Assembly: GCF_030852425.1 (NCBI RefSeq)
Contig: NZ_NSDM01000001.1
Coordinates: forward strand, 310,001-374,000
Direction of reading: 5' to 3'
DNA from: Saccharothrix longispora
GTDB taxonomy: Bacteria > Actinomycetota > Actinomycetes > Mycobacteriales > Pseudonocardiaceae
Length of the DNA stretch: 64,000 nt
A model generated the notes under the pieces. That model had not been told where the DNA came from. It did not search any database and saw only the letters and a list, made by a program, of their open reading frames with translations. The stretch's first letter is position 1; every line of letters begins with the position of its first letter. Of this stretch, positions 28,420 through 35,728 are shown one piece after another. A program made the translations under genes and the position numbers.

Positions 28420-29532
28420 GTGCGCACCGAGTTCACCGACCTCGACCAGGTCCGCGCGGCGGACGACCTGCGGAACGCCGTGCTGGTCGGCCTGGACCTC
28501 ACCGACGTCGACCTGCGGGTCCCGGTGGACGGAGCGCTGTTCCTCGGCTGCGCCCTGTCGCCGGTCGGCCAGCGGCGCGCGGCGGCGGCCGGGGCCCTGG
28601 TGTTCCCCGCCATCCCGGACCTGCCCTACGACGTGTACCGGTCGCGGCTCTACACGCCGGACGAGCTGTTCGCGGGTTTCGACCCCGACGACCCGGCGTC
28701 CTACGCGGACACACCGGACGCCCGCGCCTACCGGCACAGCCGGGCGCAGGGCCACAACCCCGACCCGCTGCACGCGCTGGCCGAGCGGCTGCACGACCAC
28801 GCCATCACCGAGGCGCTGGCCGACGCGCTGCCCGAGCACCCGGTGGCCGTGATGGGCGGTCACGCCGTGGCGCGCGGCACGGACGGCTACCGGCGGGCGG
28901 TGGCGCTGGGCGCGACCCTCGGCGAGGCCGGGTTCACCGTGCTGACCGGCGGTGGGCCGGGCGTGATGGAGGCCGTGCCGCTGGGCGTGCGGGTCGGCGT
29001 GGACGACGGCGTGCTGAAGGACCTCGCGCGGGCGCCGGTGTTCGGCGCGGACGCGGAGTCCATCGGCCGCTGGCTCGCCGCGTTCCCCGCGGACCTGCCC
29101 GGTTCGGGTCCGGCGGGGTCGGGTCCGGCGGGGTCGGGTCCGGCGGGGTCCGGTCGCCCCCGCACCCTGGGCATCCCCACCTGGTTCTATGGGCACGAGC
29201 CGCCGAACCCGGCGTGCGAGCTGCACGCCAAGTACTTCGCCAACTCGGTGCGCGAGGACGGCCTGCTCACCATCGCCACCGGCGGCATCGTCTACACGCC
29301 GGGCAGCGCGGGCACCGTGCAGGAGGTCTTCCAGGACTACTGCCAGAACCACTACGGCTCGGTCGGCCCGGCCGCGCCGATGGTGTTCCTGGGCAAGGAC
29401 TTCTGGGTGGACGAGGTGCCCGCCGCGCCGCTCGTGCGGCGGCTGGCGCGCGGCCGTGAGGCGGAGCGGTGGATCCTCGTCACCGACGACCCGGACGAGG
29501 CGGTCGGCTTCCTGCGGGAGTACGCGGGCTGA
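28420..29532 (+). CDS. LOG-family Rossmann-fold protein
   Basis: This 370-residue protein has the LOG/TIGR00730-type motifs LTGGGPGVMEA and YTPGSAGTVQEVFQD, the second a variant of PGGXGTXXE. It is longer than standard cytokinin-activating LOG enzymes (about 200 residues) because of an N-terminal extension and a linker with three SGPAG pentapeptides. TAGGCT ends six bases before the GTG. A nucleoside-monophosphate hydrolase activity is possible by family; long forms are often of unknown function. Confidence 0.8.
   Translation: MRTEFTDLDQVRAADDLRNAVLVGLDLTDVDLRVPVDGALFLGCALSPVGQRRAAAAGALVFPAIPDLPYDVYRSRLYTPDELFAGFDPDDPASYADTPDARAYRHSRAQGHNPDPLHALAERLHDHAITEALADALPEHPVAVMGGHAVARGTDGYRRAVALGATLGEAGFTVLTGGGPGVMEAVPLGVRVGVDDGVLKDLARAPVFGADAESIGRWLAAFPADLPGSGPAGSGPAGSGPAGSGRPRTLGIPTWFYGHEPPNPACELHAKYFANSVREDGLLTIATGGIVYTPGSAGTVQEVFQDYCQNHYGSVGPAAPMVFLGKDFWVDEVPAAPLVRRLARGREAERWILVTDDPDEAVGFLREYAG
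29104..29148 (+). repeat. 15-bp tandem repeat, 3 copies, in LOG-family gene
   Basis: TCGGGTCCGGCGGGG occurs three times in perfect tandem (29104, 29119, 29134), encoding GPAGS pentapeptides between the two conserved halves of the protein. Confidence 0.95.
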
Positions 29533-29538
29533 GCGGCC

Positions 29539-30078
29539 CTAGCGGGCCAGGCCCTCGACGACCTCGGCGCCCGGCAGCTTCGCCAGCACGTCGCCCGGCA
29601 CGAGCAGCTTGCTGCCCCGCACGCCGCCGCCGATGATCAGCTCCGGCGCGGCGGCGACCTCGGGCGACAGCAGCACCGGCCAGTCCGCGGGCAGGCCGAC
29701 GGGCGTGATGCCGCCGTACTCCATGCCCGACAGCGACACCGCCTCGTCCATCGGCGCGAACGACGCCTTGCGCGCGTCCAGCCGCTTGCGCACCACCCCG
29801 TTCACGTCCGCCCGCGTCGTCGCGAGCACCACGCACGCCGCGTACCGGACCGCGTCACCGCGCTTGCCCGCCACGACCACGCAGTTCGCCGACGCCGACA
29901 GCGGCACGCCGTAGTGCGCGCAGAACTCGGCGGTGTCGGCCAGCGACGCGTCGATGGCGGTCACCGCGAGCCGGTCCGCGTCGGTCATCGACCGCAGGGC
30001 CGCCGCCACCGGGTCGGCGACCAGGTCGAGCCGGTCGAGGGCGGGCACGGGCGTCAGGGTTCCGGCGATGGTCCACAC
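29539..30078 (-). CDS. YbaK/aminoacyl-tRNA deacylase-associated domain protein
   Basis: This 179-residue YbaK-fold protein belongs to a family of trans-editing factors that hydrolyse mischarged aminoacyl-tRNA. Typical parts are CVVVAGKRGDAVRYAACVVL and ASFAPMDEAVSLSGMEYGGI, with GITPVGLP. The GTG at 30078 is preferred because CAGGAT ends seven bases upstream; ATG 30087 would add three residues. It converges with the LOG gene at a 6-base gap. Confidence 0.85.
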   Translation of the reverse strand: MWTIAGTLTPVPALDRLDLVADPVAAALRSMTDADRLAVTAIDASLADTAEFCAHYGVPLSASANCVVVAGKRGDAVRYAACVVLATTRADVNGVVRKRLDARKASFAPMDEAVSLSGMEYGGITPVGLPADWPVLLSPEVAAAPELIIGGGVRGSKLLVPGDVLAKLPGAEVVEGLAR

Positions 30079-30102
30079 GCCGACCATCCTGCCAAACGCC
30101 GC

Positions 30103-30133
30103 TTGACGTTGACGCAACGTCAACCCCTACCGT
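30103..30133 (+). promoter_or_regulatory. MerR-type promoter/operator of the TipA-like gene
   Basis: A perfect inverted repeat, TTGACGTTG (30103-30111) and CAACGTCAA (30115-30123), lies between a -35 TTGACG (30103-30108) and a -10 TACCGT (30128-30133). The spacer is 19 bp, the overlong spacing that MerR-family activators correct by twisting DNA. The regulator gene starts 25 bases downstream, so autoregulation is likely. Confidence 0.8.
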
Positions 30134-30157
30134 CGTGTGAACAGGGAGGGGGACGGG

Positions 30158-30916
30158 ATGGCCTGGTCGATCGCGCAGGTGGCGCGGATGTCGAAGGTGA
30201 CGTCGCGGACGCTGCGCCACTACGACGCGATCGGGCTGCTCGCACCGGCGTGGATCGGCGGCAACGGCTACCGGTACTACGAGCGCGAGCAGCTGCTCCG
30301 GCTCCAGCAGATCCTGCTGCTGCGCGACCTGGGGCTCGGCCTGGACACCGTGGCCGAGGTCCTGGACGGCCGGCACGCGACCGTCGACGTGCTGCGCAAC
30401 CACGCGCGGTGGCTGGCGGCGGAGCAGGAGCGGCTGGCGGCGCTGGCGCGCACCGTCTCCCGGACGATCGAGGAACTGGAAGGGGGTTACCGCATGAAGA
30501 TGGAAGAGCTGTTCGAGGGCTTCGACGCCGACCGCCAGGCCCGCTACGAGGCGGAACTGGTGGAGCGCTACGGCGAGGGCGCGCAGGCGCACATCGACGA
30601 GGGCAAGCAGCGGATGCGGTCCTGGACGAAGGCCGACGCCGAGGGGTTCATGGCGGAGTGGCGCGAGATCGGCACCGCGTTCGCCGAGCTGTTCGACGCG
30701 GGCGTCGCGCCCGACTCGCCCCGGGCGATGGAGGTGACGGACCGGCACCACACGTGGCTGTGCCGGAGCTGGACGCCGAACCGGGAGTCCTACACCGGTC
30801 TGGGGCAGCTGTACGTGGACGCGCCGGACTTCAAGTCGCAGTTCGACGCGCACGTCGAGGGCTTCGCCGAGTACGTCCGCGACGCCATGGCCGCGTACGC
30901 GCAGGCCCGGCTGTAG
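30158..30916 (+). CDS. TipA-like MerR regulator with TipAS drug-binding domain
   Basis: This 252-residue protein has an N-terminal MerR winged HTH (SIAQVARMSKVTSRTLRHYD), a coiled-coil linker (about residues 75-110) and a C-terminal TipAS domain (residues 113-252) with YGEGAQAHIDEGKQRM and WLCRSWTPNRESY. In Streptomyces TipAL/TipAS bind thiopeptide antibiotics such as thiostrepton. The ATG at 30158 has GGGAGGGG six bases upstream. An internal in-frame ATG at 30494 may yield TipAS alone (see findings). Confidence 0.9.
   Translation: MAWSIAQVARMSKVTSRTLRHYDAIGLLAPAWIGGNGYRYYEREQLLRLQQILLLRDLGLGLDTVAEVLDGRHATVDVLRNHARWLAAEQERLAALARTVSRTIEELEGGYRMKMEELFEGFDADRQARYEAELVERYGEGAQAHIDEGKQRMRSWTKADAEGFMAEWREIGTAFAELFDAGVAPDSPRAMEVTDRHHTWLCRSWTPNRESYTGLGQLYVDAPDFKSQFDAHVEGFAEYVRDAMAAYAQARL
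30481..30496 (+). promoter_or_regulatory. Internal ribosome binding site and start for a TipAS-like short product
   Basis: AGGGGG (30481-30486) lies seven bases before an in-frame ATG at 30494 (codon 113), exactly where the ligand-binding domain starts. Initiation here would give a 140-residue protein, close to the 144-residue TipAS of Streptomyces lividans, which is made the same way. Confidence 0.6.
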
Positions 30917-30968
30917 CCGGGTGGGGGTGACCACGGGGAGGTGCACATCCCCGTGGTCGGTCACCCGG
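30917..30968. terminator. Bidirectional hairpin between TipA-like and DJ-1 genes
   Basis: GACCACGGGGA pairs with TCCCCGTGGTC, extended outward by CCGGGTG/CACCCGG after small bulges. It fills the whole gap between the two convergent genes and should stop both transcripts. Confidence 0.85.
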
Positions 30969-30969
30969 C

Positions 30970-31524
30970 TCAGAGGCCCTGGAGCCCGAACGCCTTGAGC
31001 GCCTCGCGGTTGAACGCGGGCAGGTCGTCGGGGTTCCGGCTGGTGACGAGCGTCCAGCCGTTCGCGGCGCAGACGCGGACCTCCTGGTCCGCCCAGTCGC
31101 CGCCCGCGTTGCGGAGGTCGGTGGCCAGGCTCGGCCACGAGGTGAGCTTCTTGCCGCGCACCACGTCCGCCTCGATGAGCAGCCACGGGCCGTGGCAGAT
31201 GGAGGCGACCGGCTTGCCCGCCTCGACGAACCGCTTCACGAACGCGACCGCGTCGGCGTCCATCCGGATGAAGTCGGAGTTCGCGACACCGCCGGGGATC
31301 ACGACGCCGTCGTAGTCGTTCGGGTCGGCCTGCGACAGCTCCAGGTCGACGGTGAACTCGTCGGCGGGCGTCAGGTGGTTGAACGCCCGGACCTTGCCGA
31401 GTTCCGGCGCGAGCAGCCTGGGCACCCCGCCGGCCTTCTCGACGTGCTGCCAGGGGTCGGTCAGCTCCGCCTGCTCGATGCCCTCCGAGCTGACCAGGAA
31501 CGCGATCTTCTTCTGTTCGGCCAT
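30970..31524 (-). CDS. DJ-1/PfpI family protein
   Basis: This 184-residue class I glutamine amidotransferase-like protein of the PfpI/YraA type carries the nucleophile elbow ASICHGPWLLIEAD with Cys followed by His, and DYDGVVIPGGVANSDF. Members act as deglycases, general stress proteins or peptidases; which applies here is unknown. It faces the TipA-like gene across a shared terminator. Confidence 0.85.
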   Translation of the reverse strand: MAEQKKIAFLVSSEGIEQAELTDPWQHVEKAGGVPRLLAPELGKVRAFNHLTPADEFTVDLELSQADPNDYDGVVIPGGVANSDFIRMDADAVAFVKRFVEAGKPVASICHGPWLLIEADVVRGKKLTSWPSLATDLRNAGGDWADQEVRVCAANGWTLVTSRNPDDLPAFNREALKAFGLQGL

Positions 31525-31533
31525 GCCGTTCGG

Positions 31534-32193
31534 CTACCCGGCGAGGAAGTCGGCCAACCACCGGCGGACGTCACCCCGGTGGGTCAGCCAGGAGGGCACC
31601 AGCTCCAGCCTGCCGTTCGGGAACGCGGCGGCGACCTGCTTGGCCACGTCCTCCGGGTGCAGCGGGTCCTCGGTCGCCCCGATCACCAGCACCGGGGCGG
31701 TGACCCGGGCCAGCACCGCGCGGTCGGGCACCGCGACGCGGCCGGGGAGCCGGTCGAGCGCGCCGTGCAGCCGGGTGAACGCCGCGCGCCGCCGGACCTG
31801 GTGGTCCGGGGGGCCGCCGCCGGCGCGGACCGCGTCGTCGAGGGACAGCGCCGGCCGGGGTTCGTCGAGCACGGCGGGCAGCAGCAGGACGACCCGCTCG
31901 AACGCGTCGGGTTCCCCGGCGAGCAGCGCCAGCAGCGCGCCCGCCGTGAGGGACACGCCGATCGCACGCGTCGCACCGGTCTCGCGGGCGACCCCGCCCA
32001 GGTCGGCGGCGATCCGCCGGTAGTCCCAGTAGTCGTCGGGCGCGTCCGGGGCGTCCCCGTGCGACGGGAGTGTGACCACGACCTTCGTGCCGGGGAGGCC
32101 GGACGTGGGCAGCCGGGCCTCGCCGGGCGTGGCACCGAGGCCGTGGCCGACGAGGGTGACCGGAAGACCGGAGCCGAAGCCCCGGTGCGTCAC
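31534..32193 (-). CDS. Alpha/beta hydrolase
   Basis: This 219-residue hydrolase contains PVTLVGHGLGATPGEA, the nucleophile elbow IGVSLTAGALLALL and PVLVIGATEDPLHPEDVA with a candidate acid residue; the C-terminal SWLTHRGDVRRWLADF carries a His. The GTG start overlaps the DUF2516 stop (GTGA). It is probably cytoplasmic. No substrate can be assigned. Confidence 0.75.
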   Translation of the reverse strand: MTHRGFGSGLPVTLVGHGLGATPGEARLPTSGLPGTKVVVTLPSHGDAPDAPDDYWDYRRIAADLGGVARETGATRAIGVSLTAGALLALLAGEPDAFERVVLLLPAVLDEPRPALSLDDAVRAGGGPPDHQVRRRAAFTRLHGALDRLPGRVAVPDRAVLARVTAPVLVIGATEDPLHPEDVAKQVAAAFPNGRLELVPSWLTHRGDVRRWLADFLAG

Positions 32194-32510
32194 CACCGCG
32201 GGCCGCGCTGGATCTCGATCAGCCGCGGGCGCACGTCCACGACGTAGACGGTGACCGCGACGAGCCCGGCGAGCCAGAACATGGCGCCCGCCGAGAACGG
32301 GTGGAACAGCAGCAGCGCGAACGCGCCACCGCCGGTGATGCCGAGCCACGCCGGCTTGGTCATGCGCTCCGCCGCCGTGTAGGCGTCGGCCCGCTGCGAG
32401 AGCGCGTGCGCGAACGCGAACACTCCCATGACCAGCGCGGCGTAGTAGGCCGCGAACATGACCCAGTAGTCCAGGTACATCGGGCTGAAGGGCGGGAATG
32501 GGGGCAACAC
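32190..32510 (-). CDS. DUF2516 membrane protein
   Basis: This 106-residue protein has two or three hydrophobic segments (YWVMFAAYYAALVMGVFAFA; WLGITGGGAFALLLF; AMFWLAGLVAVTVYVVDV) and ends PRLIEIQRGPRW, as in DUF2516 proteins such as Rv0476. TAGGCT (32517-32522, minus strand) ends six bases before the GTG start, which has no Shine-Dalgarno sequence. In mycobacteria it also follows hbhA. Confidence 0.85.
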   Translation of the reverse strand: MLPPFPPFSPMYLDYWVMFAAYYAALVMGVFAFAHALSQRADAYTAAERMTKPAWLGITGGGAFALLLFHPFSAGAMFWLAGLVAVTVYVVDVRPRLIEIQRGPRW

Positions 32511-32552
32511 GCACCCAGCCTACGTGCGTCGCGCGCTCCCGGTACAGCCGAA

Positions 32553-32580
32553 ACGGGGCGTCCCTGGTGGGACGCCCCGT
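32553..32580 (-). terminator. Hairpin terminator after HbhA-like gene
   Basis: ACGGGGCGTCCC and GGGACGCCCCGT pair perfectly over 12 bases with loop TGGT, 10 bases after the stop at 32591. It insulates the leaderless DUF2516 promoter. Confidence 0.9.
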
Positions 32581-32590
32581 CGCGGTGCGG

Positions 32591-33310
32591 TCACTTCGCG
32601 GTGTCGCCCGGCTTCCGCGTCGCGGTGGTGGTCCTGGCGGCGGCGGTCTTCGCCGGGGCGGCGGGCTTGGCCACGGGCTCCTCGGCTGCCTTGGCGGCGG
32701 GCTTGGTCACGGGCTTGGCGGCCGCGGTGCGGGTGGTCGCCTTGCGCGTGGTGCTGCGCACCTCGTGCGCCACCTCGCCACCGGCGTCGACGACGGCCTC
32801 GGCCAGCTTCTCGGTGGCCTCCTCGACCTGCTCCGCGGCCTTCTCGCCGGCGGTGCGGGTGCGGCGGGTGACCTTGCCGAGCACGTCGTCGGCGAGCACG
32901 CGGGCGTCCGCGGCGGCGGCCTCGGTGCGCTTCTGCGCGACCTCGACGGCCTCCTCGACCTGGTGCAGGGCCTTCTGGAACTGCGGCTGGGTCTGCGTGC
33001 GCAGCTTCTCCAGCGCCTCCTCGCCGTGCTGGGCGAAGAACTGGTAGAGGTTCAGCGCCGACTGCGTGTAGGCGTCGACGACCTTCTTCAGCTCGGCCGG
33101 GTCGAGCCGGTCCCGGAAGTCCTTCAGGTCGGCCGACTCGGCCGCGGTCTTCGCCGACTCGGCGCGCTCGCGGGCCTTGCCGAGCGCCTCGATGACGGCC
33201 TTCGCGGCCAGGTCACCGGCGCCCAGGGCGGCGAGCAGCGGGGTGCGGGCGGCGGCCACGGCCTGCTCGCCGGCCTTGCGCAGTTCCTCGGTGGTGGGCA
33301 GGTTCGGCAT
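32591..33310 (-). CDS. Heparin-binding hemagglutinin-like protein (HbhA-like)
   Basis: This 239-residue protein is mostly helical. It has a long coiled coil (about residues 40-180) and a Lys/Ala/Pro-rich C-terminal tail with KPVTKPAAKAAEEPVAKPAA, the plan of mycobacterial HbhA (Rv0475). There is no signal peptide, as in HbhA. A GGAGGAG precedes the ATG. In mycobacteria it binds heparan sulfate and affects lipid storage; in a soil actinomycete the role is unknown. It follows the XRE regulator gene by six bases. Confidence 0.85.
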   Translation of the reverse strand: MPNLPTTEELRKAGEQAVAAARTPLLAALGAGDLAAKAVIEALGKARERAESAKTAAESADLKDFRDRLDPAELKKVVDAYTQSALNLYQFFAQHGEEALEKLRTQTQPQFQKALHQVEEAVEVAQKRTEAAAADARVLADDVLGKVTRRTRTAGEKAAEQVEEATEKLAEAVVDAGGEVAHEVRSTTRKATTRTAAAKPVTKPAAKAAEEPVAKPAAPAKTAAARTTTATRKPGDTAK

Positions 33311-33316
33311 GGGGGT

Positions 33317-33691
33317 TCACTCCTCCTGGCCGGCGGTGTTCTCCCGCCGGAACGACTCGTAGACGTCGAGCAGCACCTGTTTCTGCCGCTCGGTCAGGTC
33401 CGGGGCGGTGACGATGGCGTCCGCGAGGGCCCCGCCCTCGCGCTGCTCAAGGATTCCGGCCTCGACGTACAGCGCCTCGGCCGAGATCCTCAACCCCTTG
33501 GCGATCTGCTGGAGGATCTCCGCGCTGGGTTTGCGCAGACCCCGCTCGATCTGGCTGAGGTACGGGTTGGAGACGCCGGCGAGCTTGGCCAGCTGCCGCA
33601 GCGAGATCTTCGCGGTGTTGCGCTGCTGGCGGATGTACTCGCCGATGTCGCGGCCGAGATCGGCCACCGCCTCGTCGATGGACTTGTCCAA
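33317..33691 (-). CDS. XRE-family transcriptional regulator
   Basis: This 124-residue regulator has a Cro/CI-type HTH, ISLRQLAKLAGVSNPYLSQIE with RGLRKPSAEILQQIAKGL, and a charged C-terminal tail. It matches Rv0474, which precedes hbhA. The TTG start has AGGAGG about ten bases upstream. It probably controls the adjacent HbhA-like gene. Confidence 0.85.
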   Translation of the reverse strand: MDKSIDEAVADLGRDIGEYIRQQRNTAKISLRQLAKLAGVSNPYLSQIERGLRKPSAEILQQIAKGLRISAEALYVEAGILEQREGGALADAIVTAPDLTERQKQVLLDVYESFRRENTAGQEE

Positions 33692-33802
33692 CTTTGCGGC
33701 ACCTCCTCGATCCGTATTCCACGGTACGCGTGGGTGCTAGCTGTTGCAAGCGCCGTGCTAGCGATCGGGACGTGTGCTCGCCCACAGGGCTACCGTGGGG
33801 GT

Positions 33803-34924
33803 GTGGACCTCGCGGCAGCCCTCCGTGACGAGCTGGTCGACTCGCTCGTCGCCGTGAACGTGCTGCGCTCACCGCGCTGGATCTCGGCGTTTCGCCAGGT
33901 CCCGAGGCACGGGTTCCTGCCGGGCTTCTTCACCCCGCGCCCGGACGGCACCTGGGGGGCGATCACCGCCGACCACCCCGACCACCTGGCCTCGGTCTAC
34001 CGGAACCAGGTCTGCGTGACCCAGCTCGACGGCGATGACCGCGCGTGGCAGCAAGCACTCGCCACCGGCGCGGTGCACGGCGTGCCCACCAGCTCGTCCA
34101 GCATGCCGGCGATCATGGCGATCATGCTGGAGGCGCTGGACGCCGCGCCCGGCGACACCGTGCTGGAGATCGGCACCGGCACCGGCTACAACGCCGCGCT
34201 GCTCGCCCACGCCCTCGGCGACGAGGCGGTGACCTCCATCGACGTCGACCCCGGCGTGCTGGCCAGGGCGACGGCGAGGCTCACCGCCACCGGCCACCAC
34301 CCGACGTGCGTGGCGGGCGACGGCGAACGCGGGTACCCGCCACGCGCGCCCTACGACCGGGTGCTCGGCACGTGCGCGGTGTCCCGGGTGCCGACGGCGT
34401 GGCTGGAGCAGACCGCGCCGGGCGGACTCGTCGTGACGACGTTCAACCGCGCCATCGGCGCGGGCCTCGTGCGGCTGACCGTGCGGGACGGCGTCGCGAC
34501 CGGCCGCGTGCTGCGGGAGGACGGCCGCTTCATGCCGCTGCGCGCGCACGACCAGGCGTGGGCGCGGGAACCGCTGGTGGAGGCCTCGACCGCGCCGGCC
34601 GCGACGTCCAGGACGACCCTGCTGCCCGCGCGCGCCGTCGTGGACCCGACCGGCGCCTTCGAGTTCTTCGCCGGCCTGGCGCTGCCCGGCGTAGCGGTGG
34701 CCGGCGAACCGGTGCGCCTGGTCCACCCCGACGGCTCCTGGGTGCGCCACCGCGGCGCCGTGGTCGACCAGGGCGGTCCGCGGGCGCTGTGGGACGTCGC
34801 CGAGGACGCCCACCGGCAGTGGAAGGCGCTGGGCAAGCCGAGGCGGCAGCACTTCGCGTTCACCGCGGGCCCGGCCGGGCAGCACTTCCGGCTGGACGGG
34901 ACCGATCTGACCTGGCCGCTCTAG
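33803..34924 (+). CDS. Protein-L-isoaspartate methyltransferase-like protein
   Basis: This 373-residue protein has motif I of PCMT-like methyltransferases, TVLEIGTGTGYNAALLA, preceded by the PCMT-type PTSSSSMPAIMAIML and followed by a C-terminal domain of about 150 residues found in actinomycete PCMT relatives. TACCGT (33791-33796) ends six bases before the GTG start; the frame is open far upstream but without coding sense. The substrate may be a protein or peptide. It ends in a 4-base overlap with the convergent zinc-ribbon gene. Confidence 0.8.
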   Translation: MDLAAALRDELVDSLVAVNVLRSPRWISAFRQVPRHGFLPGFFTPRPDGTWGAITADHPDHLASVYRNQVCVTQLDGDDRAWQQALATGAVHGVPTSSSSMPAIMAIMLEALDAAPGDTVLEIGTGTGYNAALLAHALGDEAVTSIDVDPGVLARATARLTATGHHPTCVAGDGERGYPPRAPYDRVLGTCAVSRVPTAWLEQTAPGGLVVTTFNRAIGAGLVRLTVRDGVATGRVLREDGRFMPLRAHDQAWAREPLVEASTAPAATSRTTLLPARAVVDPTGAFEFFAGLALPGVAVAGEPVRLVHPDGSWVRHRGAVVDQGGPRALWDVAEDAHRQWKALGKPRRQHFAFTAGPAGQHFRLDGTDLTWPL

Positions 34925-35655
34925 TCGAGCAGTTCCTCCAGGAAGCTCCGCCGACGGGGCGGCGGGTAGCCCGGTTGGCCGTAGTAGCCGGGGTGGACGA
35001 CCGGCGGGGGCGCGCTGCCGGGCGGCGGCTGGTAGGCGGGCACGGCGCCGGGCTGTCCCGGCACGGACCGGCCTGGCACGGACTGGCCGGGCGGGGACTG
35101 GCCGGGCGGGGACTGGTAGGCGGGTGGCGGCTGGTAGGGCGGCGGCGGTCCCTGCTCGACCGGCGGTGCGGGCTCGACCGGCGGTGTGGGCTGTTCGACG
35201 GGCGGCGGGACCTGCGCCCCTTCCGGCTGCGCCCCTTCCGGCTGCGCCCCTTCCGGCTGCTCCCCTTCCGGCTGCTCCCCGGCCGCGGGCGCGGTCTCCC
35301 GTTCGACGGCCGGTTCCCCGGGCTCCACCCTCGCGACCCGCGTCCCGTCCGATGGCGCGGTGATCGCGAGCTGCGTCGGCTGCTCCACCGGTCGCCGCTC
35401 CACCTCGACCTGGACCGGCGCGGGCGGGACCGGCGTCATCGGCGCGGGGTTGTACGGGGCCGGCGAGTAGGCGGGCGGCGATCCCGGCGCACCTCCGGGC
35501 TGGTGGGGCAGCGCGTAGTGCGCCCGCTCGGCGGCGATGATCTGTTCGAGCTCACCACCGTCCAGGAAGACCCCGTGGCACCTCTCGCACTGCTCGACGT
35601 GCACGGACCCCCGGCTGATGGTCTTCATCAGGTCGTGGCATTTCGGGCAGATCAC
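34921..35655 (-). CDS. TFIIB-type zinc-ribbon protein with proline-rich tail
   Basis: This 244-residue protein has an N-terminal zinc ribbon (MICPKCHDLM ... VEQCERCHGVFLDGGELE, four Cys) of the zf-TFIIB family, then a long Pro/Gln/Gly disordered region with PEGAQ repeats, and a short end PPPRRRSFLEELLD. The GTG at 35655 was chosen because TACCCT ends seven bases upstream; it places the first Cys at residue 3, as is usual. Function is unknown; these are not general transcription factors in bacteria. Confidence 0.8.
   Translation of the reverse strand: MICPKCHDLMKTISRGSVHVEQCERCHGVFLDGGELEQIIAAERAHYALPHQPGGAPGSPPAYSPAPYNPAPMTPVPPAPVQVEVERRPVEQPTQLAITAPSDGTRVARVEPGEPAVERETAPAAGEQPEGEQPEGAQPEGAQPEGAQVPPPVEQPTPPVEPAPPVEQGPPPPYQPPPAYQSPPGQSPPGQSVPGRSVPGQPGAVPAYQPPPGSAPPPVVHPGYYGQPGYPPPRRRSFLEELLD
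35216..35275 (+). repeat. 15-bp tandem repeat, 4 copies, in zinc-ribbon gene
   Basis: GCCCCTTCCGGCTGC occurs at 35216, 35231 and 35246, followed by TCCCCTTCCGGCTGC at 35261. On the coding strand they encode EGAQP-type pentapeptides in the disordered tail. Confidence 0.95.
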
Positions 35656-35728
35656 GTCTTCGAGGGTACGCACGACACGGGGGTGACCGCGTCGCCACCT
35701 TCGGTGACCGGTCCGCCATGATGCCCAG

